DNA of 34,745 nucleotides from Clostridiales bacterium (lineage in GTDB: Bacteria; Bacillota; Clostridia; Oscillospirales; RGIG5299), in NCBI GenBank assembly GCA_016281405.1, contig JAEEIO010000160.1, forward strand, positions 1 to 34,745, written 5' to 3'. Every line of letters starts with the position of its first letter. Positions within the stretch are counted from its first letter, which is position 1. The translations under genes and the position numbers were made by a program. Shown piece by piece: positions 1 to 6,416 of this stretch. The notes beneath the pieces were generated by a model. That model was not told the DNA's origin. It saw nothing but the letters and a program-made list of their open reading frames with translations, and ran no database searches.

Positions 1-1
1 A

Positions 2-159
2 ATGATGAGCCTCCCTTCGGTCGCCATGATGATTTGCGGTTTCACCGCAAAATGATGAAATGAGTTCCGCTTCATGCGCCGAAGGCGCTCATCATTCGGC
101 GAAGCCGTTCATCATGCGCGAAAGCGCTCATCATGTGCCGCACAAGCGGAACTCATCAT
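2..159. repeat. Array of ATGATGA/TCATCAT-bounded short hairpins
   Basis: Non-coding stretch holding a dense set of small palindromes. ATGATGA occurs at 2-8, 26-32 and 52-58. Its reverse complement TCATCAT occurs at 89-95, 109-115, 128-134 and 153-159, so the orientation flips near the middle. Between the boundaries lie hairpins: 33-40 with 44-51 (8 bp), GCGCC-gaa-GGCGC at 76-88, CGGC-gaa-GCCG at 97-107, GCGC-gaaa-GCGC at 116-127 and CCGC-acaa-GCGG at 138-149. An outer 13-bp inverted repeat joins 60-72 to 144-156. The array sits directly after the stop codon of the lipoprotein gene and may run past the left edge of the window. Confidence 0.8.
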
Positions 160-162
160 CGG

Positions 163-1095
163 TTATTCGGCGGTCACGCTGAGATTTTTGAAGGACATTT
201 CATGGGTGAAGTTGCCCGAGACCTCGGTGGAAATATAGAAGTTCTGAAGGGCGAGGTCGTCGGCCGTCGTATTCTCGAAGACCTTATGCTTTTTCGCGGC
301 CTCGAGCGCTTCGGCGACGACGGCTTTCAGTTCGACGGTTATCTTATGCCAGTTGCCGTCGTGCATTGAGGAGTCGAGGTAGGCCTTCATATTGGGGCAG
401 TAGATGACGGTGTCGGTGGCGCCCTCGAATCCGCTGTCGACCATAGAGGTCCTGGGAGGGATTCCGAAGCGGTCGTCGAAGACTCTGACGCCGAGCCAGA
501 TAAAGCTGCCGCAGTCATCCGACTGTTCGTTGACGTTTCTCAAAATGAAATAGATATTGGTCTGGGCGCACATAATGTTACGGTTATACTCCTCTGGCGT
601 CATGTGGTTTATAAGCCGGTCGTTTCTCGCCTCGAAGGAGAGGGTCAAGGCGTTATAATCGGTCATTTTAATGTCGTTATCGAAACGCTGTTCGAACATG
701 AGGTGGACCCACGGGTCGGAGGTTTTGGTGCGGACGGTCTCGTATTCGTTGTCGCAGTAGAGCGCGAAGTTAAGGACCGAGGCGCCGTTTTCGTCTTTAT
801 AAACGCGGACCTTTTTGCCCTCGTTTTCGTAGACGACTTCCGTGTCGCTCGATGAGACGAGGGAGTCTCTTTTCATTATGAATCGGCTGTTGTTCTGGTG
901 CATGAACCAGACGCGCTCGCCGTCGGTGGAAAAGGTCCGCAAAAAGCCTATGGACGAGCCTTTGTTGAAGAGCATGAAGCCGTTTTTGAAATCGCAGTCT
1001 TTTAACAGATTGTTCATTTTATTACCTCCGTTGCATGATGAAAGTATTAAAGCGAGGGCGGTTATTACCGTTACGAGCAGGGCTCTTTTTTTCAT
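163..1095 (-). CDS. Predicted lipoprotein of unknown function
   Basis: 310 residues. The N-terminus has a lysine/arginine start, a hydrophobic stretch (about residues 5-20) and an LSSC lipobox with Cys21, so it should be exported, lipidated and anchored on the outer face of the membrane. I do not recognise the remainder. It is rich in aromatic residues and short beta-like segments and ends in a pattern (ISTEVSGNFTHEMSFKNL) reminiscent of carbohydrate-binding jelly-roll domains, but that is only an impression. It is the last gene of the minus-strand sugar operon. Its ATG lies one base after the upstream oxidoreductase stop, with a GGAG within the end of that gene as possible ribosome binding site. 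Operon position suggests a role in glycan or sugar binding. The hairpin array follows its stop immediately. Confidence 0.8.
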   Translation of the reverse strand: MKKRALLVTVITALALILSSCNGGNKMNNLLKDCDFKNGFMLFNKGSSIGFLRTFSTDGERVWFMHQNNSRFIMKRDSLVSSSDTEVVYENEGKKVRVYKDENGASVLNFALYCDNEYETVRTKTSDPWVHLMFEQRFDNDIKMTDYNALTLSFEARNDRLINHMTPEEYNRNIMCAQTNIYFILRNVNEQSDDCGSFIWLGVRVFDDRFGIPPRTSMVDSGFEGATDTVIYCPNMKAYLDSSMHDGNWHKITVELKAVVAEALEAAKKHKVFENTTADDLALQNFYISTEVSGNFTHEMSFKNLSVTAE

Positions 1096-1096
1096 A

Positions 1097-2338
1097 TCAG
1101 TCGAGCTCCGAAACGTTTACGACGCGCGATTCCCTTCTCGCCTTCTCGGCCGCGAAGACGACCTTGTGGCTGGCGAGGCTTTCGTCGATATCGGTGAGGA
1201 TTATAGAGGGGTCGTTTTTACGGATGGCCTCGAAAAAGTTCTGAATTACGAGGAAGTCGCCGCCGCCGTGGCCGATGGCGCCCGCGGGCGGGATAACGGC
1301 GGTTTCGGCGGTGCGGTGGTCGAATTCGTTTATGACGACGGTGTTGGTGGCGAGGTTGCATTCGAGGCAGCCTTTGGTGCCGTTTACGCGCATTATGCGG
1401 TTGCCGTAGTGGAAGGCGGTGAGGGTGAGGGTCGCGGTCTCGCCTCCCTCGAACTCCATGGCGACGACCTGATGGTCGCAGACGTCGTTATCGCAGTGCC
1501 AGATGCAGCGTCCGTAGGGGCCCGTTCTGAGTTCTTCGAGTATAGAGGCCTCGTCGCTCTTGGGTAAGACTATGCTCCAGCCGTCGCGAAGATAGACTTT
1601 TAAGCAGTTATACTGGCATTCGTTTATGTGAGGACAGCCGTCCATGCAGCGCATGGGGGCGTCCTTAGGTGCGAATTCGGGTTTGAAATAGGAGAGATTT
1701 CCGAAGGAGGAGGCTTTTACGCATTTCTTGCCGAGCAGGTAGCCTATGAGGTCGACGTCGTGGCAGCATTTGGTCATGAGTATAAAGGACGATTTGCTCT
1801 CGACGGCCCAGTTGCCTCTTATGTAGGAGGAGGAGAAATGTATATCGCCTATTCCCTCTATCTGGTCGATATTCATAACGCGGCCGATTCTGCCGCTGTC
1901 GATGACGCGTTTTACATAGGAGTAGAAATTGTTATGGCGAAGCGAGTGGCAGACGCTTGCGAGGACGCCCGTTTCGCGTCTGACCTTTGCTATCTCGCGG
2001 CATTCGTCAAGCGAGACCGACATGGGTTTTTCAAGGAGGATGTTATAGCCCGCTTTCATGAGGGGGACGGCCTGGTGGATATGGTCTTTATCCATCGTCA
2101 TGACGAAGGCGGCGTCGGCGATTTTGCCGAGCTTCAAAAAGTCGTCGAGATTATCGAAGATCATATTGTCGGGAAGGCCCGTGAGCTCCTTGGCAAGGTC
2201 TCTTCTCACCTGACGGGGTTCGACTACGGCGACGACTTTGGCAAGGAGCGTCGGAGTCCCCTTGACTATTTCGTTAAAAAGTTTGCCTCGGTTTCCGAAG
2301 CCTATGATTGCTACTTTGAGTTCGCGCATTTCGTTCAT
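1097..2338 (-). CDS. Gfo/Idh/MocA family oxidoreductase with Cys-rich insert
   Basis: 413 residues. The N-terminal Rossmann fold starts with VAIIGFGNRG (about residues 9-18) for NAD(P). The family EKP motif is present in ILLEKPMSVS (about residue 100), and a CCHDVDLIGYLLG segment matches the position of the conserved D/H active-site helix. Such enzymes oxidise or reduce sugar hydroxyl groups in the cytosol. In the middle there is an unusual cysteine cluster, first CX3CX5CX3C (RCMDGCPHINECQYNC) and then CX3CX4C (RCIWHCDNDVC), which could bind a metal; similar Cys inserts occur in a Firmicutes subfamily. AGGAGA lies upstream of the ATG. The gene follows the thuA-like gene, an arrangement like ThuA/ThuB of rhizobia, where ThuB oxidises disaccharides to 3-keto sugars. 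The true substrate is unknown. Confidence 0.9.
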   Translation of the reverse strand: MNEMRELKVAIIGFGNRGKLFNEIVKGTPTLLAKVVAVVEPRQVRRDLAKELTGLPDNMIFDNLDDFLKLGKIADAAFVMTMDKDHIHQAVPLMKAGYNILLEKPMSVSLDECREIAKVRRETGVLASVCHSLRHNNFYSYVKRVIDSGRIGRVMNIDQIEGIGDIHFSSSYIRGNWAVESKSSFILMTKCCHDVDLIGYLLGKKCVKASSFGNLSYFKPEFAPKDAPMRCMDGCPHINECQYNCLKVYLRDGWSIVLPKSDEASILEELRTGPYGRCIWHCDNDVCDHQVVAMEFEGGETATLTLTAFHYGNRIMRVNGTKGCLECNLATNTVVINEFDHRTAETAVIPPAGAIGHGGGDFLVIQNFFEAIRKNDPSIILTDIDESLASHKVVFAAEKARRESRVVNVSELD

Positions 2339-2361
2339 TATAGTTTCTCCTAATTATTATT

Positions 2362-3090
2362 TTATTTTTTTTCAAGCGGCGCGGGGTGTCCGCAGTCGGT
2401 GCAGTCGGTAGAATAGTCGGCCGACGGGTTATAGGCCCAGCGGACGGCGTTGCCGATTATTTTTATGATCTCGGGTATCTTATAGGTGGGGTTGGTTTCG
2501 TGACCGGGCTGAAAATAGAATATTCTGCCCGCTTCGCGAAGGAAGCAGCAGCCCGAGCGGAAGACCTCGCCTCCCGCGAACCAGCCTATGAAAACGAGGC
2601 GGTTGGGCTCGGGGATGCCGAAGGGCTCGCCGTACATCTCCTCGGCGGGGATCTCAATATAAGCGGGGACGCCTTTGGCTATCGGGTGGCCGGGGGCGAC
2701 GGTCCAGAGGCGTTCTCTGTCGGCATCGCGCCAGTTGAGTCTGCCCGAGGTGCCCATAAGCTTTAAGAAGGGCTTTGAAAGGTGAGAGGAGTGAAGAGCT
2801 ATGAAGCCCATGCCCTTTCGGACGCGGTCGGCTATCTTTTCGGCAAGGGCGTCCGGCACGTCGCCGTGATGGGCGTGGCCCCACCAGATAAGGACGTCGG
2901 TGTCTTCCAGGACGCTTTGCGGAAGGCCGCATTCGGGGTCGTCCATCGCTACGGCGCGGATCACGAAATCGTCGTTTTCTTTGGAAAGCGCTTTTTTAAG
3001 CTCGTTATGGATGCCCTCGGGGTATATGGCGGCGACCTCGGGCATTTCTTTCTCGTGGCGGTATTCGTTCCAGATAGTCACTCTAATCAT
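2362..3090 (-). CDS. ThuA-like domain protein
   Basis: 242 residues, about the usual length of a single ThuA domain (class I glutamine amidotransferase-like fold). Visible hallmarks are the opening IRVTIWNEYRHEK, DVLIWWGHAHHGDV (about residues 65-78), GMGFIALHSSHLSKPFLKL and the late FYFQPGHETNPTY. The family is named for trehalose utilisation in Sinorhizobium; related proteins occur beside Gfo/Idh oxidoreductases in many sugar loci and their exact chemistry is not settled. It has no signal peptide, so it is cytosolic. A strong AAGGAGG lies just upstream of the ATG. It is flanked 12 bp upstream by the ROK kinase and 23 bp downstream by the Gfo/Idh enzyme, so co-transcription is very likely. 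Confidence 0.9.
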   Translation of the reverse strand: MIRVTIWNEYRHEKEMPEVAAIYPEGIHNELKKALSKENDDFVIRAVAMDDPECGLPQSVLEDTDVLIWWGHAHHGDVPDALAEKIADRVRKGMGFIALHSSHLSKPFLKLMGTSGRLNWRDADRERLWTVAPGHPIAKGVPAYIEIPAEEMYGEPFGIPEPNRLVFIGWFAGGEVFRSGCCFLREAGRIFYFQPGHETNPTYKIPEIIKIIGNAVRWAYNPSADYSTDCTDCGHPAPLEKK

Positions 3091-3102
3091 TATAAATCCT
3101 CC

Positions 3103-4062
3103 TTATTTGAGCGTTCTTTTTGCGAACATAGCGGCGCCGATTATCCCGGCGTCGTTTCCGAGCGTCGCGCGGGCGATATGGGGTACTTCTATGATGCCGG
3201 CCCCGAAGCTGTTTTCGGCGACGTATTTTTTAATGGGGCCTATGAGCCGCTCGCCCTCGTTTGAGATGCCGCCGCCGATAAGAATTATCTGCGGGCGGAA
3301 TACGTTTGTGAGGTCTATAAGACCTTCGGAGACGTAGCTTATATATTCGTCGGTGACGGCTTTGGCGACCGGACAGCCCTGTTCGGCGGCGTTGAAAACC
3401 GTCTTGCCGTTTACCGTTTCGGCCTCGGCGACCATTTTTGCAAGCAGAGAATCGGGGTGAGCCGCCGCTTCCTCCATCGTCCGCTTTATAAGAGCGCTGG
3501 CGGAGGCGTAGGTCTCCCAGCAGCCGCGCCTGCCGCAGGAGCAGAGGTTGCCGCCGTGGTTGACGACGATGTGTCCGAGTTCGACGCCTCTTGAGCGGCC
3601 GCCCTCGTAAAGCTCGCCGTTAATGACTATTCCGCCGCCGACGCCCGTGCCGAGCGTTATCATAACTACGTCGGAATAACCTTTGGCCGCTCCCGCCACA
3701 ACTTCGCCGAGCGCGGCGCAGTTGGCGTCGTTGGAGACGGCGACGGGGCGGTTGATGCGCTTCTGTATCTCGCCCGCGAGGCAGACGTTTATCATGTCCT
3801 TAAAGTTGAAGGCGGCTATGACGGTGCCCGTCTCGGAGTCGATGACGCCGGGGCTTCCGATACCTATGGAAGCGACGTTGCTAATACTTATTCCGTATTC
3901 GGCAACGGCGCTTTCGATACATTTTATAATATTTGAAATTACCGTCTCGACGCCTTTGTCGGCCTCGGTCTTGACGGTGTATTTGTAGAGCAGTTTGCCG
4001 TAAACGCTCACTATGCCGACGGCTATCTTGGTGCCGCCGAGATCAACTCCGATGTAATACAT
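3103..4062 (-). CDS. ROK family sugar kinase (glucokinase-like)
   Basis: 319 residues, the usual length of a ROK kinase. The N-terminus is the phosphate-binding GVDLGGTKIAVGI; there is no N-terminal helix-turn-helix, which argues for an enzyme rather than a ROK repressor. The catalytic Asp is in SNDANCAALGE (Asp112). The ROK zinc site is complete: His164 in ELGHIVV and the cysteines of CSCGRRGCWE (Cys174, 176, 181). It should phosphorylate a hexose such as glucose, an N-acyl sugar or the product of the neighbouring oxidoreductases, using ATP in the cytosol. It is the first gene of the minus-strand operon. GGAGG at 4068-4072 sits 5 bases before the ATG, and a TTGACA/TAACAT promoter lies at 4093-4121. 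Substrate choice cannot be read from the sequence. Confidence 0.93.
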   Translation of the reverse strand: MYYIGVDLGGTKIAVGIVSVYGKLLYKYTVKTEADKGVETVISNIIKCIESAVAEYGISISNVASIGIGSPGVIDSETGTVIAAFNFKDMINVCLAGEIQKRINRPVAVSNDANCAALGEVVAGAAKGYSDVVMITLGTGVGGGIVINGELYEGGRSRGVELGHIVVNHGGNLCSCGRRGCWETYASASALIKRTMEEAAAHPDSLLAKMVAEAETVNGKTVFNAAEQGCPVAKAVTDEYISYVSEGLIDLTNVFRPQIILIGGGISNEGERLIGPIKKYVAENSFGAGIIEVPHIARATLGNDAGIIGAAMFAKRTLK

Positions 4063-4092
4063 AACATCCTCCGTTCGATTTCCTTTTTATTT

Positions 4093-4121
4093 ATGTTAAC
4101 ATCATTGATTTCTTTTGTCAA
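4093..4121 (-). promoter_or_regulatory. Promoter of the ROK kinase operon
   Basis: On the minus strand TTGACA (4116-4121) is followed after exactly 17 bases by TAACAT (4093-4098). It lies about 30 bases upstream of the ROK kinase ATG with its GGAGG. It is a sigma-A-type promoter by pattern only; no transcription start is known. Confidence 0.7.
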
Positions 4122-4125
4122 TACA

Positions 4126-4147
4126 TTATAAAAATATATTTTTATAA
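4126..4147. promoter_or_regulatory. Perfect 22-bp palindrome between divergent promoters, candidate operator
   Basis: The left half is TTATAAAAATA (4126-4136) and the right half is its exact reverse complement (4137-4147). It lies 4 bases from the minus-strand -35 box and 11 bases from the plus-strand -35 box. A dimeric regulator bound here could control both sugar operons at once. The base composition is almost pure A/T, so chance or a DNA-bending role is a real alternative. No regulator gene is present in the adjacent operons. Confidence 0.5.
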
Positions 4148-4158
4148 GCTTTTTTGTG

Positions 4159-4187
4159 TTGACACCGCGGCTGTTTTATATTATTAT
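4159..4187 (+). promoter_or_regulatory. Promoter of the sugar isomerase operon
   Basis: TTGACA (4159-4164), a 17-base spacer and TATTAT (4182-4187). A second TATAAT at 4193-4198 is too far (28 bases) to pair with this -35 box. CGGAGG stands just before the ATG at 4219. The -35 box is part of a small GTGT..ACAC dyad. Confidence 0.7.
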
Positions 4188-4218
4188 TATATTATAATAT
4201 TTTTTTCGGAGGCTTATT

Positions 4219-5184
4219 ATGGAACTCGGATTTCTGACCGTTCCCTTCAAGGAGACACCACTCAAAGAGGTGCTTCCCTATCTCAAATCTTTGGGAATAA
4301 CCGCGCTCGAGCTCGGCGCGGGCGGATACCCCGGGACGGGGCATATCGATCCCGCCAAGCTTTTGGAAAGCGAAGGCGAGAGAAAGGCGCTTTTGGCCAT
4401 GCTTTCGGAATACGGAATGAGTATTAGCGCCCTTGCCTGCCACGGCAATCCCGTGTCGCCCGACAAGGCGTTTGCCAAAGAGTCGGACGAGACTCTTAAA
4501 AATACCATACTTCTTGCCGAGAAGCTTAGCGTCAAGACCGTTATAACCTTCTCGGGCTGTCCCGCCGGCGCGCCCGGCGACAAGACGCCGTGCTGGGTGA
4601 CCTGTCCGTGGCCCGACGAATACGCCGAGGCGCTCAAATACCAGTGGAACGAGGTGCTTATTCCCTACTGGAAGAGCATGAACGCCTTCGCGGCGGCGCA
4701 CGGCGTGAGGGTCGCGCTTGAGATGCACCCCGGCTTCTGCGTTTACAACACCGAGACGATGCTTAAGCTCCGCGAGGCGGCGGGCGAAAACATAGGCGCG
4801 AACGTCGACCCGTCTCATCTTGTATGGCAGGGCATCGACGTGCCGCTCGCGATAAGGACTCTGGGTCCCGCGGTCTTCCATTTCCACGCCAAGGATACCA
4901 AGATCGACGTCCACAACACCGCTGTAAACGGCGTGCTCGACACCAAGCATTACGGAAACGAGATCGCGAGATCCTGGGTCTTCCGTTCCTGCGGCTACGG
5001 CATGACAAGAGAGAAATGGACCGAGATCTTCTCGGCTCTGAAGCTTATCGGTTACGACGGCGCGATCTCCATCGAGCACGAAGACAGCGTTATGGAGACC
5101 AAGGAAGGCCTTGAAAAAGCCGTTAAGTTCCTTTCTGACCTTATCATATACAAAGAGAAGCCCAACTCCATGTGGTGGGCCTGA
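4219..5184 (+). CDS. Sugar phosphate isomerase/epimerase-like TIM barrel (AP_endonuc_2 family)
   Basis: 321 residues with the xylose-isomerase-like TIM-barrel pattern. The metal-binding residues expected for the family are seen: Glu in RVALEMHPG (about residue 174), Asp and His in ANVDPSHLVW, His in FHFHAKDT and Glu in ISIEHED near the C-terminus. Members isomerise or epimerise sugars or inososes, or eliminate keto-glycosides, using a divalent metal in the cytosol. There is no signal peptide. The start is well supported by CGGAGG six bases upstream. It is divergently transcribed from the ROK kinase operon and followed by a second Gfo/Idh oxidoreductase, a pairing often seen in inositol-like and 3-keto-sugar pathways. 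Which reaction it performs cannot be decided from sequence alone. Confidence 0.88.
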   Translation: MELGFLTVPFKETPLKEVLPYLKSLGITALELGAGGYPGTGHIDPAKLLESEGERKALLAMLSEYGMSISALACHGNPVSPDKAFAKESDETLKNTILLAEKLSVKTVITFSGCPAGAPGDKTPCWVTCPWPDEYAEALKYQWNEVLIPYWKSMNAFAAAHGVRVALEMHPGFCVYNTETMLKLREAAGENIGANVDPSHLVWQGIDVPLAIRTLGPAVFHFHAKDTKIDVHNTAVNGVLDTKHYGNEIARSWVFRSCGYGMTREKWTEIFSALKLIGYDGAISIEHEDSVMETKEGLEKAVKFLSDLIIYKEKPNSMWWA

Positions 5185-5242
5185 CAGGCGGGTTTCAATA
5201 TTGTAAAGTAATTTTGCTTTATATATTATAGAGGTGTTTTTT

Positions 5243-6292
5243 GTGCATACTTTAGGCATTATCGGATTCGGCGGCGTCGCGAGGTGGCATTACGGCAATC
5301 TGAAGCCGCTTGCCGACATCATTAAGGTAAAAGGCGTTTACGATATTAACCCCGAAAAGGGCAAATACGCCGAGACCTTAGGGCTTGTAAACTACCCTTC
5401 TGCAGACGCGCTGTTTGCCGACGGGGAAATAGACATAGTTCTCGTAAGCACGCCCAATAATTTCCATAAGGAATACGTTATCCGCTCGGTAGAAGCCGGA
5501 AAGAACGTCATATGCGAAAAGCCCGTCGCCCTTTCGGTCGAAGATTTCGACGAAATGCGGGCGGCGGCAGATAAAGCGGGAAAGATATTCACCGTCCACC
5601 AGAACAGGCGGTGGGACCATGATTTCCGCATTATCAAAAAGATCTACGACGAGAATATGATAGGCAAACCCTATTATATCGAGAGCCGCGTGCAGGGAGC
5701 CAACGGCATCCCGGGAGACTGGCGTTTCCGTAAGTTTGCGGGCGGCGGTATGGTTTACGACTGGGGCGTTCATCTGCTCGACCAGATGATGTGGATGGTA
5801 AAATCGCCCGTAAAGAGCGTTTACGCCGACCTTTTCAACGTGAGGTCGCCCGAGGTCGACGACAATTTCAAGGCCATCCTCAAGTTCGAAGACGGCACCG
5901 AAGGGTTCGTGGAGGTCGACACCAACTGCTTTATTCCCCTGCCCCGCTGGCACATGTCGGGCGAGCGCGGGACGGCGGTCATCAAAAGCTTCGACTGCGA
6001 CGGCGAGATAGTAAAGGCAAATCTTATCAAAATGGAATACGAGCCGTCAATCATCTACACGGGGTCGGGCCCCACCAAAACGATGTCGCCGAGACCCAAG
6101 GAGACTATTGAGACAATCCCGCTCCCGACCGACGTCGACAGCGATATTCACAACCTTTTCCGTAATTTCCTCGACGTCATTGACGGCAAGGCGGAAAGGA
6201 TAATAAAGCTCGACGAGGTCAGGCGGGTGCTTGAGGTCATAGAAGCGATATTCGAGTCGGCGGAAAAAGGCAAGGCGGTTTCCCTTAAATAA
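5243..6292 (+). CDS. Gfo/Idh/MocA family oxidoreductase
   Basis: 349 residues from a GTG start at 5243, chosen because GAGGTG at 5231-5236 gives a 6-base spacing; the GTG at 5234 is inside that ribosome binding site. The Rossmann motif is LGIIGFGGVARWH at the very N-terminus. The EKP motif is in VICEKPVALS (about residue 94), and GGGMVYDWGVHLLDQ (about residues 171-185) is the substrate-binding helix with the usual Asp and His. It should be a cytosolic NAD(P)-dependent sugar or inositol dehydrogenase. It differs clearly from the other Gfo/Idh protein in the window (no Cys cluster, 60 residues shorter), so the two are not recent duplicates. It probably shares the isomerase transcript (58-bp gap) and is followed by a strong terminator. 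Confidence 0.92.
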   Translation: MHTLGIIGFGGVARWHYGNLKPLADIIKVKGVYDINPEKGKYAETLGLVNYPSADALFADGEIDIVLVSTPNNFHKEYVIRSVEAGKNVICEKPVALSVEDFDEMRAAADKAGKIFTVHQNRRWDHDFRIIKKIYDENMIGKPYYIESRVQGANGIPGDWRFRKFAGGGMVYDWGVHLLDQMMWMVKSPVKSVYADLFNVRSPEVDDNFKAILKFEDGTEGFVEVDTNCFIPLPRWHMSGERGTAVIKSFDCDGEIVKANLIKMEYEPSIIYTGSGPTKTMSPRPKETIETIPLPTDVDSDIHNLFRNFLDVIDGKAERIIKLDEVRRVLEVIEAIFESAEKGKAVSLK

Positions 6293-6298
6293 TGTTTT

Positions 6299-6326
6299 TT
6301 GCGGTCTCCCTTATGGGAGACCGCAA
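6299..6326 (+). terminator. Rho-independent terminator after the isomerase/oxidoreductase operon
   Basis: A 12-bp stem (TTGCGGTCTCCC at 6299-6310 with its complement at 6315-6326), loop ttat, followed by a T-rich run (tttttcttttt, to 6337). It starts 6 bases after the stop codon, and a promoter follows for the next operon. Confidence 0.93.
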
Positions 6327-6353
6327 TTTTTCTTTTTCGGGGCAAATTTCGTA

Positions 6354-6382
6354 TTGACAAAAGGCGTAAAATAAAATACTAT
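6354..6382 (+). promoter_or_regulatory. Promoter of the amidase-glycosidase operon
   Basis: TTGACA (6354-6359), a 17-base spacer and TACTAT (6377-6382); an overlapping TATAAT at 6382-6387 would give a 22-base spacer. AGCGAGG at 6404-6410 is the ribosome binding site for the ATG at 6417. Confidence 0.65.
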
Positions 6383-6416
6383 ATAATATATAGTTTATTA
6401 TTTAGCGAGGCCGAAA

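Noticed and set aside
2-159. CRISPR array
   Set aside because: The repeated units are 7 bases, occur in both orientations and enclose hairpins rather than spacers of constant length; there are no cas genes.
3103-4062. ROK transcriptional repressor (NagC/XylR type)
   Set aside because: The protein starts directly with the kinase phosphate loop and has no N-terminal helix-turn-helix.
5201-5229. Promoter TTGTAA-17-TATTAT before the second Gfo/Idh gene
   Set aside because: The start of such a transcript would fall at or after the ribosome binding site (5231-5236), leaving no usable leader; read-through from the isomerase promoter is simpler.
4192-5259. 355-codon minus-strand open frame opposite the sugar isomerase
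   Set aside because: Antisense to a clear TIM-barrel gene and it runs through that gene's promoter; no family resemblance.
4219-6292. Inositol catabolism (iol) locus
   Set aside because: An isomerase-like barrel and Gfo/Idh enzyme are present, but IolB, IolC, IolD and IolG-specific features are not, so the label would overreach.
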